From Croceivirga thetidis (lineage in GTDB: Bacteria; Bacteroidota; Bacteroidia; Flavobacteriales; Flavobacteriaceae), in the NCBI RefSeq assembly GCF_012272815.1, contig NZ_JAAWWL010000001.1, positions 1,204,154-1,268,153 on the forward strand: a DNA stretch of 64,000 nucleotides, read 5' to 3'. Position 1 is the first letter of the stretch, and every line of letters starts with the position of its first letter. A program made the translations under genes and the position numbers. Below, one piece after another: positions 34,775 to 43,658 of the stretch. Under the pieces are notes generated by a model, which worked only from the letters and a program-made list of their open reading frames with translations, was not told the DNA's origin and did no database searches.

Positions 34775-35772
34775 TCTAATTTCTCGGTCAATTTCTCAAA
34801 TGTCTTTTTGGGGTCTTTATGTTCATAAAGAATTTTATGGACAGCGTTGATAATGGGCGTTTTTGATTTTCGCTCCAATTTCGCTATTAATGCTTGTGCG
34901 CTTTTGGTAGCATAATACCCTTCAGCAACCATTTTCATTTCGAGCATGGCACTTTTGACTGTATAACCTTTACCTATCATTGTTCCAAACATTCGATTGC
35001 GACTAAAGCTTGAATATCCTGTAACTAATAAATCACCCAAATAAGCCGAATTATTAATGTTTCGCTTCATTTTATAGATACGGTCGATGAATCTTTTCAT
35101 TTCGCGAATGGCATTACTCATTAATACGCTTTGAAAATTATCGCCATAACCAAGGCCGTTGGCGATACCAGCAGCTATAGCATAAATATTTTTCAACATC
35201 GCCGCGTATTCGGTTCCAATGATATCATCAGATACCTTAGTTCTTATGTATTTGTTCTTTAAGACATTTGCTAAATTTTCAGCTTTATCTTCATCAGCAC
35301 ATGCAATTGTGAGGTAAGATAGACGTTCAAGTGCAACCTCTTCAGCATGACAAGGACCTGTTATAACACCAATATTGGTAAAGGGCACATTATGTTTTTT
35401 ATGAAAGTGTTCACCTACGATTAAACCAGTTTCTGGAACAATACCCTTAATAGCTGAAAACACTGTTTGTTCTTTGATTGGAACGGTCATTTTCTCCAAT
35501 TCACTATATAAGAATGCCGATGGTATGGCAAAAATCAGTACATCTGAAGATTCAGCCACCTCATTTATATCACTTGTAAGTTCGAGTAAATCAAGATGTA
35601 ATTCAACCGAACTTAGATAATTAGGGTTGTGACTTTCTTTTTTGATATGCTCAATTGCGTATTCACTCCTCATATACCAGTGCACTTTAGTATTATTTTC
35701 AGTAATGATTTTAACCAATGCGGTTGCCCAACTACCACCCCCTATAACACCAATTTGTACTCCGTTTTTCAT
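34771..35772 (-). CDS. gpsA: NAD(P)-dependent glycerol-3-phosphate dehydrogenase
   Basis: A 333-residue enzyme that makes sn-glycerol 3-phosphate for phospholipids. The cofactor motif GVIGGGSWATAL is at 8-19, and the catalytic lysine lies in MLKNIYAIAAGI. The conserved GLGYGDNFQ and SRNRMFG segments are present. Its 3' end overlaps glpD by 4 bases in convergent orientation. A TACCTTTG promoter element (35790-35797) lies 17 bases upstream of the ATG. Confidence 0.96.
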   Translation of the reverse strand: MKNGVQIGVIGGGSWATALVKIITENNTKVHWYMRSEYAIEHIKKESHNPNYLSSVELHLDLLELTSDINEVAESSDVLIFAIPSAFLYSELEKMTVPIKEQTVFSAIKGIVPETGLIVGEHFHKKHNVPFTNIGVITGPCHAEEVALERLSYLTIACADEDKAENLANVLKNKYIRTKVSDDIIGTEYAAMLKNIYAIAAGIANGLGYGDNFQSVLMSNAIREMKRFIDRIYKMKRNINNSAYLGDLLVTGYSSFSRNRMFGTMIGKGYTVKSAMLEMKMVAEGYYATKSAQALIAKLERKSKTPIINAVHKILYEHKDPKKTFEKLTEKLD

Positions 35773-35789
35773 CTAATTCTAATACGAAT

Positions 35790-35797
35790 CAAAGGTA
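35790..35797 (-). promoter_or_regulatory. -7 element for gpsA
   Basis: On the minus strand this reads TACCTTTG, an exact TAnnTTTG match, 17 bases before the gpsA ATG. Confidence 0.5.
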
Positions 35798-35848
35798 AGC
35801 TTCTAATTATTTCTAACATTAATAACTGATTATCAGGGATTTATAAAA

Positions 35849-35866
35849 TTTGGCACAACTCTTGAA
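35849..35866 (+). promoter_or_regulatory. Candidate sigma-54 promoter
   Basis: TTTGGCAC, five bases, TTGAA. This follows the sigma-54 pattern TGGCAC-N5-TTGC with one mismatch (A for C at -12). Transcription would begin about 20 bases before the lipoprotein ATG at 35899. Confidence 0.45.
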
Positions 35867-35898
35867 ATATTCCTTATGAATCAGAAAACCAAGAAGTT

Positions 35899-36816
35899 AT
35901 GAGAGCAAAAAAATTACTATTCGCAGTATTTGGAATTACACTTTTAGCAAGTTCATGTTATACCGAAGTTATTTTGGATGATGATATTATCGTAAGCTCG
36001 GCAATTGAAACTGACCTCGCATTACAATCCTATGATTTGTGGTATATAGATTTAAATGCGACCCAGGGTTCTGGAGAGGTACCCTTCATGGAGCGCGCCT
36101 TTACTTTATCATTCGTAAATGGGTTGGTTTATGCCAACAATAATATGGTCGGGTTTGGAAAAACTGGTGACGGATTAGGAATCGACGTTGGTGCGTATTC
36201 AACATTTAGTGGTGTTGTGGATTTGGACCATGACATCGATGGTGCCTGGACTTTTGATGTATACGCTATAAACAATAGAACATTGGAGCTATATAACCGT
36301 AGAACAAATACTTCCTATTTTTTAAATGGGTATCAAACTCGAAATTTTGACTATGATAGGCTGTTCTATGAAAATTTGGACTATTTCCTTCAAGAATATG
36401 AAGTCTGGGAGAAAAGCTATACCAGCGAAATTGGTGCAGTGAATGAATTTGATGAGGAGAATTTTTTGCGATTTTTTCCTGATAATGGAGGTTACTTTCA
36501 ATCTTCTGTAGATTCTCCTGGTACCCCAATAAGCAGTTTACAGTGGGATTATGAAGGTGATTACGGTGTTTTCGATACCAATGATGCTACATTGAAAACT
36601 TTAACACTCGATTATGACTACCTGGGCAATGATTACTTTGAGCTCTACGTTATTAATGACAGTACAATCGAATTGTATCACGTACCTAGCGAAACGATAT
36701 ATGAATTCACAGGTAGAGGGTACATTCAATACCTGAAGTCAGTTGATAAAGTTGGCAAGAAGCGGTCTAAGGTCAAAAACAAAAAAATGAACGTTTCGCG
36801 CAAACGAAAAATGTAA
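35899..36816 (+). CDS. Lipoprotein with two internal repeats and basic tail
   Basis: A 305-residue lipoprotein (lipobox ASSC, cysteine at residue 20). The mature part holds two related domains of about 110-130 residues. Each starts near YDLWYID / YEVWEKS and ends near FDVYAINNRTLELYN / FELYVINDSTIELYH. A lysine- and arginine-rich tail closes the protein. Similar flavobacterial proteins are often mislabelled as nicotinic acid mononucleotide adenylyltransferases, but no nucleotidyltransferase motif is visible. Function is unknown. A strong terminator follows. Confidence 0.8.
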   Translation: MRAKKLLFAVFGITLLASSCYTEVILDDDIIVSSAIETDLALQSYDLWYIDLNATQGSGEVPFMERAFTLSFVNGLVYANNNMVGFGKTGDGLGIDVGAYSTFSGVVDLDHDIDGAWTFDVYAINNRTLELYNRRTNTSYFLNGYQTRNFDYDRLFYENLDYFLQEYEVWEKSYTSEIGAVNEFDEENFLRFFPDNGGYFQSSVDSPGTPISSLQWDYEGDYGVFDTNDATLKTLTLDYDYLGNDYFELYVINDSTIELYHVPSETIYEFTGRGYIQYLKSVDKVGKKRSKVKNKKMNVSRKRKM

Positions 36817-36880
36817 GAATTAGCAACAGTCTACGACTGTAATACTATAAAAGTTTTTTGGTTGGTTATTTAGTTAGAAT

Positions 36881-36914
36881 CGCCTCGGAGCAATTTGCTC
36901 GAGGCGGTTTTTTT
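36881..36914. terminator. Strong hairpin between convergent genes
   Basis: CGCCTC (36881-36886) and GAGGCG (36901-36906) extend inward through GAGCA/TGCTC with one bulged G. Eight T follow on the plus strand. It ends the lipoprotein transcript and may also serve the convergent AraC gene. Confidence 0.9.
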
Positions 36915-37753
36915 TATAATCTTTTTTTGAATGTTGACGGGTTTTCTCCGGTTACTTTTTTGAATACCCTTGTAAAATAGGATAGGCTTTCAAAACCAGA
37001 TTCGTAAAACGTTTCTGTAATGTTCTTTCCGGAAAGGAGCAGTCGTTTTGCTTGGGTAATTCGGTATTGGTTTAAGAAATTTGTGAAGGTGGTTCCTGAC
37101 TCCTTTTTAAAATATCTGCAGAAGGCCTCATTGCTCAAATTCAGAATACTTGAGGCTTCATCAACACTAATTTTTCGCTTGTAATTCGCACTTATGAATT
37201 CATATATTTTTTGAAGGCGTAATTGTTTGTTCTTAAGTTTTTCAGATACAATTGGTTTTTCATGCAGCAATTCAAATTCATTCGATTCTGATAACTCTTT
37301 CAGAATGCCAAAAACTTCAAGTAGCTGGTCAAAAGAATCCATACTGTAAAGTTTCTTCATCCGTTTGCCAATTTTGGCTTTGGTATTTCCGTAATACGCA
37401 ATTCCATGCTGTGAATTTTCCAGGGTCTTACCAATTTCAGGTAACTCTGATATTTGAGGCAGCACAGTTTTACAAAATTGGGTGTCAAAGTGAAGTACTT
37501 CTTTGCGATATGCTGTTTTTATGCCGTAGTCAAAGTTTAAATGGGGAACATAAGAACCTATTAGTACAAGATCACTGCTTTTAAAATTTGAAATATGTTC
37601 ACCGACATGACGCGTACCGTCTGCACCTTCTATATATACCAATTCATACTCAGGATGAAAATGCCAAAAAAAAAGATCGTTCAATTTAGGGTCGTGCAAT
37701 AACCGAAATGAACGCTGTTCATTTGGATGAATATTTTCTAATTGAACTTTCAT
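36914..37753 (-). CDS. AraC family transcriptional regulator
   Basis: A 279-residue regulator. The N-terminal half is a cupin sensor domain (FFWHFHPEYELVYIEGADGTRHVG), typical of AraC proteins that sense sugars or organic acids. The last 100 residues hold two helix-turn-helix motifs with the family signature (YRITQAKRLLLSGKNITE, SGFESLSYFTRVFKKVTGENPSTFK). It is divergent from the PhyH/symporter/SDR/Dabb genes and is the obvious candidate to control them. ATG start at 37753. Confidence 0.94.
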   Translation of the reverse strand: MKVQLENIHPNEQRSFRLLHDPKLNDLFFWHFHPEYELVYIEGADGTRHVGEHISNFKSSDLVLIGSYVPHLNFDYGIKTAYRKEVLHFDTQFCKTVLPQISELPEIGKTLENSQHGIAYYGNTKAKIGKRMKKLYSMDSFDQLLEVFGILKELSESNEFELLHEKPIVSEKLKNKQLRLQKIYEFISANYKRKISVDEASSILNLSNEAFCRYFKKESGTTFTNFLNQYRITQAKRLLLSGKNITETFYESGFESLSYFTRVFKKVTGENPSTFKKRL

Positions 37754-37847
37754 GTCTTTAAAATTTTTAACTGGCTATAATTAGTTTATTTAAAAATTTT
37801 AGAACCCATGCGACCACTCGTTACACTCGCTCTCTCATGAATTTATT

Positions 37848-37880
37848 TTTATCAGTCTACTTTTTGAAGTTTCTGATAAA
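37848..37880. promoter_or_regulatory. Inverted repeat in the AraC-phyH divergent region
   Basis: TTTATCAG (37848-37855) and CTGATAAA (37873-37880) are exact complements with 17 bases between. A separate AT-rich 14-base palindrome lies at 37899-37912. Either could bind the adjacent AraC protein; this is inference. Confidence 0.35.
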
Positions 37881-37977
37881 TAACTTCATTTTCGTTTAAT
37901 TTTAATTAAAATAACAAAAATAAACTCAAAAATAGATTAAAATATCAATATAGTTCAAATTTCTGTCAAAATCCTTC

Positions 37978-38008
37978 TTGAAATAGGATGTTTTCGCATA
38001 TAGTTTTG
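37978..38008 (+). promoter_or_regulatory. Promoter of the phyH-symporter locus
   Basis: TTG (37978-37980), a 20-base spacer and TAGTTTTG (38001-38008) match the flavobacterial promoter consensus in both boxes. The leader before the ATG at 38037 is about 24 bases. Confidence 0.65.
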
Positions 38009-38036
38009 TCCAAGAAATAATTAAAAAGTAAGCGAT

Positions 38037-39008
38037 ATGAATCAAGATGTAAATGTAGAAATGGCCAATAAGGCGCATGAAGAGATACCTGGAAATCCAT
38101 CGACTGCTACAAGTAGTAAGATAAGATTGAATGATAGAAGTAACGGAGAGCCATTACGTGTTTTATCTGAGGAAGACTGGAACTTTTGGATTCATAACGG
38201 ATATATAGTTATAAAAAACGCCATCCCTAGAGAACAGGCAAAAGCAACAGCAGAATTTCTATGGGAGTTTGATGAGAAGGATCCGAATAATCCAGAAACA
38301 TGGTATGCAGCTCCAAGAGCCGAAATGAAGATGAAAGAATTGACCGGAACGGGCATGGTTGAAGTCTACAACAACCAATTTCTGTGGGATAATAGACAAA
38401 TGCAACGGGTATATGATGCCTTTGTAGACGTTTGGGGCACTGAAAAGTTATGGGTTACCATTGATCGCGCCAATCTCAATTTCCCACAAAGACCTGGTGA
38501 AAATAAAAAAGGATTTATTCACTGGGATTATGATCCAGAAACCAAGCCGCAAAATGTTCAAGGTGTATTGGCCTTGGCCGACCAAACTGATGAAAACATG
38601 GGGGGCTTTCAATGCATACCCTGGTTGTATAGAAACTATGAAACCTGGAAGCTCACCCAACCTGAAGACAGAGACCATTTTCAACCAGATGTAACCGGTT
38701 TGGAAAATAGAATCGAAAAAGTAAAAATGGAAGCAGGTGATTTGTTGATTTTTAATAGTACCCAACCACATGGTATTCGTCCAAACAAATCTGGTGATAA
38801 AGTACGGATTGCGCAGTACATATCAATGATGCCCGCAGAAGAGGATAATCAAGAAATGCGCGATTGGAGAATTCACTCTTGGAAAAATAGGGTTGCCCCA
38901 GAAGGGTATGCTTTCCCAGGTGATCCACGAAATTGGGAGCAAACCAAATATGATACCGCAAAACTTACCGAACTCGGAGAAAAACTATTAGGTTTGAAAA
39001 ATTGGTAA
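38037..39008 (+). CDS. PhyH family Fe(II)/2-oxoglutarate dioxygenase
   Basis: A 323-residue phytanoyl-CoA dioxygenase-like enzyme. The iron facial triad is visible as H162 and D164 (FIHWDYD) and H245 (QPHGIRPN), with R257 (KVRIAQYIS) placed to bind 2-oxoglutarate. Such enzymes hydroxylate small molecules. There is no CoA-specific feature, so a fatty acyl-CoA substrate is not implied. It heads a plus-strand row with a sodium symporter, an SDR and a Dabb lipoprotein, opposite an AraC regulator, which suggests hydroxylation of an imported compound. Confidence 0.9.
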   Translation: MNQDVNVEMANKAHEEIPGNPSTATSSKIRLNDRSNGEPLRVLSEEDWNFWIHNGYIVIKNAIPREQAKATAEFLWEFDEKDPNNPETWYAAPRAEMKMKELTGTGMVEVYNNQFLWDNRQMQRVYDAFVDVWGTEKLWVTIDRANLNFPQRPGENKKGFIHWDYDPETKPQNVQGVLALADQTDENMGGFQCIPWLYRNYETWKLTQPEDRDHFQPDVTGLENRIEKVKMEAGDLLIFNSTQPHGIRPNKSGDKVRIAQYISMMPAEEDNQEMRDWRIHSWKNRVAPEGYAFPGDPRNWEQTKYDTAKLTELGEKLLGLKNW

Positions 39009-39067
39009 TCAAAAAACCAAGTTAATTGAAGTGTTTAAATGCACTTCTCCAACCAAACCTTAACTAT

Positions 39068-40738
39068 ATGAGTTCTACAATGAGTATTTGGGATATTGGG
39101 ATTATCCTATTCTATTTTGCCATAATTCTTTGGATTGCTAAATGGGCATCAAAAGGAAATAAAGAAGGAAGTGCCACTGACTATTTTCTAGCCGGTAAAA
39201 ACCAAGGCTGGTTGGTAGTTGGGGCTTCCCTTTTTGCGTCGAATATCGGTTCTGAGATAATTCTTGGGGTTTCCGGTGCGGGAGCAAGGGCCAATATGCC
39301 CATGGCCAATTTTGAAATTATTGCATCTCTGGTGTTGATTCTTTTAGGTTGGGTCTTCGTTCCTTTTTATCTAAGAACAGGAGTGTATACGATGCCCGAA
39401 TTCTTGGAGAAAAGATATTCAAAGGCCTGTAGAAATTACTTATCGGTAGTTTCAATTCTAGCCTATGTTATTACCAAGATTTCACTGATAATATTTGCGG
39501 GAGCTTTGGTTTTTGAAACTATCGGTGTTCCGTTTTGGACAGGAGCAATAATAACAGTTATCGCTACTGGTTTTTATACTGTTTTGGGGGGTCTCAAGGC
39601 TGTTATTTATACTGATATGGTTCAAGCGGTCATCTTATTGCTTGGAACTATTGCCGTCACGTCTTTCGGTCTGTATCAACTAGGGGGCTGGAGTGGACTT
39701 ATGAGTACTTTAGAAGTAGCTGCCCAAACGCCCGGCAATCCTCCAGCGGAACGTTTCTTCAACCTTTGGCGGCCAATGTCCGATACGGAATATCCTTGGA
39801 CTGGAATGCTCTTCGGAGCACCCATTTTAGGCGTTTGGTATTGGTGTACAGATCAATACATCGTACAGCGCACGCTCTCTGCAAAAGATGAATCGAATGC
39901 TCGAAAAGGAGCTTTGTTTGCAGGGTATCTAAAGTTGTTACCTGTTTTCATCTTTTTTATTCCAGGGGTTATTGCCTATGCGTTGCTCCAAAATGGTGAA
40001 ATTAATTTTGCTTTGGACAATGCAGATCAGGCACTGCCAACCATGATTACAAATTTCTTGCCTGTGGGGCTTAAAGGATTGGCCATTGCTGGATTGCTGG
40101 CTGCATTGATGAGCTCGCTTTCATCAGCTTTTAATTCAAGTTCAACATTGTTGACCATTGATTTCTATAAACAATACCGTCCCAATTCGAGTGATAAAAG
40201 TTTGGTTCGATTTGGGCAACTTGCAACTATCATTCTTGTAATCGTTAGTTTGGGATGGATTCCATTTATGAGAGCCCTTATGGGCGGAGGTATTTTTCAT
40301 TATTTACAGAGTGTACAAGCGTATATTTCGCCACCTATTGCTGCTGTATTCTTGTTTGGGTTGTTCTATAAATGGATAAATGCAAAAGGCGCAATAGTTG
40401 CCTTATGGTCAGGATTTATTATTGGCATTTTAAGGTTGGTGACTGAATTTATGGCAAATGAAGGTATTCTTCAGGTGACTAATGGCACCTTACTGGCCTA
40501 TTTTTTAGAGATAAACTTTCTGCATTTTGCTTTGGTCTTATTTATTTTCTGTGCCTTAGTTCTTGCCTTTGTCAGTCGATTCGGTAAACCCAAATCTGAC
40601 GAAGAATTGGCCTTGGTGACTTTTCAGAATAAAAAGTCAAAATTCAAATGGTCCCAAGATGCTACTTTAACGGTTCTATTAGTGGTTTTTGTACTGGTTT
40701 TATGGGCACTATTCAGTCCGTTAGGTTTAGCAGGATAG
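39068..40738 (+). CDS. Sodium:solute symporter (SGLT-like)
   Basis: A 556-residue SSS family protein with about 14 membrane helices. It has the SATDYFLAGKNQGWLVVGASLFASNIGSE sodium-site region and the SGLT-like loop WYWCTDQYIVQRTLSAKD, which in this family is typical of sugar or polyol carriers. Fourteen codons before the ATG at 39068 are open but begin at TTG and were excluded; ATG at 39080 is also possible. It is 59 bases after the dioxygenase gene and 3 bases before the SDR gene, so it belongs to one transcription unit. Confidence 0.92.
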   Translation: MSSTMSIWDIGIILFYFAIILWIAKWASKGNKEGSATDYFLAGKNQGWLVVGASLFASNIGSEIILGVSGAGARANMPMANFEIIASLVLILLGWVFVPFYLRTGVYTMPEFLEKRYSKACRNYLSVVSILAYVITKISLIIFAGALVFETIGVPFWTGAIITVIATGFYTVLGGLKAVIYTDMVQAVILLLGTIAVTSFGLYQLGGWSGLMSTLEVAAQTPGNPPAERFFNLWRPMSDTEYPWTGMLFGAPILGVWYWCTDQYIVQRTLSAKDESNARKGALFAGYLKLLPVFIFFIPGVIAYALLQNGEINFALDNADQALPTMITNFLPVGLKGLAIAGLLAALMSSLSSAFNSSSTLLTIDFYKQYRPNSSDKSLVRFGQLATIILVIVSLGWIPFMRALMGGGIFHYLQSVQAYISPPIAAVFLFGLFYKWINAKGAIVALWSGFIIGILRLVTEFMANEGILQVTNGTLLAYFLEINFLHFALVLFIFCALVLAFVSRFGKPKSDEELALVTFQNKKSKFKWSQDATLTVLLVVFVLVLWALFSPLGLAG

Positions 40739-40741
40739 TTT

Positions 40742-41536
40742 ATGGATTTACAGTTAAAAGGTAAAAAAGCATTTGTTTCGGGTTCAACTGCCGGTATCGG
40801 ATTTGCCGCTGCCCGCGCAATGTTAAGGGAAGGCGCTGAAGTTTTAATCAATGGGCGGTCAGAAAAATCGGTTCAAGCCGCACTTTCAAAGCTGAAAAAG
40901 GAATTTCCTCACAACTCCATTACCGGATTTGCTGCTGATTTTGGTGATTTAACACAAACTCAAGACTTGTGTAGTTCAATTGATAATGTAGATATTCTGG
41001 TAAATAATGTGGGTATCTATAAATCAGAGGACTTCTTTGAAATGGATGATAAGGATTGGTTTGAACAATTTGAAATAAACGTGATGAGTGGTGTTCGCCT
41101 TTCCAGATATTTTCTTCCAAAGATGTTGGATAAAAACTGGGGGCGTATTCTTTTCGTTTCTAGCGAGTGCGCTGAACTGGTTCCGCCAGATTTATTGGCG
41201 TACAGTATGACGAAAACAGCAATGGTCTCTGTCGCAAAAGGACTTGCACAATTAACCAAATCAAGCGGAGTTACAGTCAATTCCATTATGCCTGGTTCAA
41301 CCTTATCTGAGGGTGCTGAACAGTTTTTAGAAGATGAAGCGGCAAAATCAGGAAAAACGAAAGAAGTTGTTGAAGCAGATTTCTTTAATGAGGTGAGAAC
41401 ATCATCCCTTTTGCAGCGATTTGCCACTGTGGAAGAAGTTGCAAGCACAATGACCTATTACTGCAGTCCTTTATCATCAGCAACAAATGGAGCAGTTGTA
41501 AAAGTCGATGGCGGCAGCACGGGCGGTTTGATTTAA
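40742..41536 (+). CDS. Short-chain dehydrogenase/reductase
   Basis: A 264-residue classical SDR. Cofactor motif GSTAGIG, NNVG at about residue 89, catalytic serine in FVSSECAE, and YSMTK for the tyrosine-lysine pair. It has the C-terminal DGGSTGG common in SDRs. It starts 3 bases after the symporter stop, so it is cotranscribed and probably oxidises or reduces the compound handled by the PhyH enzyme and the symporter. Confidence 0.92.
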   Translation: MDLQLKGKKAFVSGSTAGIGFAAARAMLREGAEVLINGRSEKSVQAALSKLKKEFPHNSITGFAADFGDLTQTQDLCSSIDNVDILVNNVGIYKSEDFFEMDDKDWFEQFEINVMSGVRLSRYFLPKMLDKNWGRILFVSSECAELVPPDLLAYSMTKTAMVSVAKGLAQLTKSSGVTVNSIMPGSTLSEGAEQFLEDEAAKSGKTKEVVEADFFNEVRTSSLLQRFATVEEVASTMTYYCSPLSSATNGAVVKVDGGSTGGLI

Positions 41537-41559
41537 AAAAAAATTAATTAAACAATAAA

Positions 41560-42009
41560 ATGACACGGAACCTAAAAATTAGTCTCGTAATAGCGTTGAC
41601 AATTGCACTTGGTGCTTGTATGGGAAAAACTGAAAAAGAAGTAAAAAAAGAGATTGTAGAAGAACAAAAAGAAATTGCAATAACCAACCCTATGGAAGAT
41701 GAGAAGCTGTTAAGACATGTCGTGATTTTCAAGTTCAATGATGATGCACCTGAGGCCGAAGTTGAAAAAATAAACAAGAGCTTTGGTGAGTTGCAGAATC
41801 ACATTCCGGTAATCCAAGATTTTGAATGGGGATTAAATGATAGCCCAGAGGATTTTCATCAAGGATTTACGCATTGTTACTTCTTGACGTTCAAATCAGA
41901 AGAGGACCGGGATAGTATTTATACCCCGCATCCAAAACATCAGGAATTTGTTGCCAGTCTACAACCATACCTTGAAAAGGTGTTTGTAGTTGATTACTGG
42001 GCGAATTAA
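41560..42009 (+). CDS. Dabb (stress-responsive A/B barrel) lipoprotein
   Basis: A 149-residue lipoprotein: signal peptide with lipobox LGAC, a charged K/E-rich linker (about 21-45) and a Dabb domain (about 48-148). The domain has the conserved LLRHVVIFKFNDDAPE start and FTHCYFLTFKSEEDRDSIYTPHPKHQEF core. Dabb domains are dimeric ferredoxin-like folds, some of them enzymes (for example olivetolic acid cyclase). Its place in the PhyH-symporter locus suggests an extracytoplasmic step or binding role there. Confidence 0.88.
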   Translation: MTRNLKISLVIALTIALGACMGKTEKEVKKEIVEEQKEIAITNPMEDEKLLRHVVIFKFNDDAPEAEVEKINKSFGELQNHIPVIQDFEWGLNDSPEDFHQGFTHCYFLTFKSEEDRDSIYTPHPKHQEFVASLQPYLEKVFVVDYWAN

Positions 42010-42053
42010 TCGGAAAATCTTCAGTTTTTAAGCGTTACTTTGGGATATTAGGC

Positions 42054-42061
42054 TAATTTTG
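42054..42061 (+). promoter_or_regulatory. -7 element for the second SulP gene
   Basis: TAATTTTG, an exact TAnnTTTG match, 19 bases before the ATG at 42081. It separates this gene from the PhyH locus. Confidence 0.5.
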
Positions 42062-42080
42062 CCGGCTTCAAAACGAAGCA

Positions 42081-43658
42081 ATGCGCAAATATTTAAACCT
42101 ATTTGACTTTAAACAAAAAGTCAACTACCGCACAGAAATCCTTTCGGGCCTAACAGTAGCTTTAGCTTTGGTTCCCGAAGCTATAGCCTTTGCCTTAATA
42201 CCTGGATTTTCGCCATTAACGGGATTATACGCTGCTTTCGTCCTAGCCTTGGTTACATCTATTTTAGGTGGACGGCCAGGTATGATTTCAGGGGCCACGG
42301 GAGCAGTTGCAGTTGTCTTTGTTGGATTGATTTTAGAATTGAAAAATACCTTTCCAGGTATTGAGCCGACGACTATTCTGAATTATGTATTTGCAACCGT
42401 TATCATTGCTGGGCTATTACAAATATTGGTAGGGCTTTTACGTTTGGGTAAATTCATTCGATTGGTTCCTCACCCTGTAATGTTTGGGTTTGTAAATGGT
42501 TTGGCCATCATCATATTCATGGCTCAGTTCCCTAACTTTTATGATAAGGCCACCGGCAATTTGTTATCTGGTAGTGCACTCTACATAATGTTGGGTCTTA
42601 CTGCTTTGACCATGCTTATCATTTGGGGGTTTCCAAAATTGACCAAGGCGATTCCATCTTCTTTACTTGCCATTGTGGTAGTTTCAGCGATTGTTCTCGG
42701 TTTTGGAATAGATACCCTAACAGTTGCTGATATTATGCCAGAAGGGGAGAGCATTCAAGGAGGGTTTCCACCACTATCTATTCCACAATTACCCTTTACT
42801 TGGCAAACTTTCATGATAATACTACCCTATGCCGGTATTGTCGCAGGTGTTGGCTTGATAGAAAGCCTATTGACCTTAAATATTATTGACGAGATTACTG
42901 AAACCAGAGGTAGGGGCAACAAAGAATGCGTTGCACAAGGCACGGCCAATATCTTATCTGGTTTTTTGTCTGGTATGGGGGGGTGTGCCATGATCGGTCA
43001 AAGTTTGATCAACACTTCATCAGGTGCGAGAGCAAGACTTTCAGGAATCACCGCTGCAGTAATGCTCCTTGTTTTTATAATGTTTGGAAGCAGTTTAATT
43101 GAGCGCCTGCCAATGGCAGCTTTGGTAGGATTAATGTTTATGGTTGCTTTGGGAACTTTTGAATGGGCCAGTTTTAAAACGTTCAGAAAAATGCCAAATT
43201 CAGATGTTATCGTTATGGTACTGGTAACACTGATTACTGCCATTACCCATAATTTGGCCGTTGCTGTTTTATTAGGAGTTATCATATCTGCGCTGGCTTA
43301 TTCATGGGAAAATGCCAAGCGTGTTCGAGCTCGAAAACACGTTGATGAAAACGGAGTTAAGCATTATGAGATTTATGGGCCTTTATTTTTTGGCTCCACA
43401 ACTTTGTTTGCAGAAAAGTTTGACGTGCAAAACGACCCAGCAGAAGTAATAATCGATTTTCAAGAGAGCAGGGTGGCAGACATGTCTGGTATAGAAGCAC
43501 TTAATAAAATCACGGAGCGCTACAAAAAGGCCGGTAAAAAACTGCATCTACGACATTTGAGCAGGGACTGTATTCGATTGTTGGCAAATGCAGAAGATAT
43601 TATTGATGTTAATGTGTTGGAAGACCCAACGTATAAGGTGGTAGCAGATAAGTTTTAG
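42081..43658 (+). CDS. SulP family inorganic anion transporter with STAS domain
   Basis: A 525-residue transporter: about 12-14 membrane helices beginning with YRTEILSGLTVALALVPEAIAFALI, then a C-terminal STAS domain (about 420-520, VIIDFQESRVADMSGIEAL). It belongs to a different SulP branch from the transporter at 9.7-11.3 kb and has no carbonic anhydrase next to it. Sulfate, bicarbonate or another anion is possible. It has its own promoter element and ends immediately before the convergent unknown membrane gene. Confidence 0.92.
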   Translation: MRKYLNLFDFKQKVNYRTEILSGLTVALALVPEAIAFALIPGFSPLTGLYAAFVLALVTSILGGRPGMISGATGAVAVVFVGLILELKNTFPGIEPTTILNYVFATVIIAGLLQILVGLLRLGKFIRLVPHPVMFGFVNGLAIIIFMAQFPNFYDKATGNLLSGSALYIMLGLTALTMLIIWGFPKLTKAIPSSLLAIVVVSAIVLGFGIDTLTVADIMPEGESIQGGFPPLSIPQLPFTWQTFMIILPYAGIVAGVGLIESLLTLNIIDEITETRGRGNKECVAQGTANILSGFLSGMGGCAMIGQSLINTSSGARARLSGITAAVMLLVFIMFGSSLIERLPMAALVGLMFMVALGTFEWASFKTFRKMPNSDVIVMVLVTLITAITHNLAVAVLLGVIISALAYSWENAKRVRARKHVDENGVKHYEIYGPLFFGSTTLFAEKFDVQNDPAEVIIDFQESRVADMSGIEALNKITERYKKAGKKLHLRHLSRDCIRLLANAEDIIDVNVLEDPTYKVVADKF

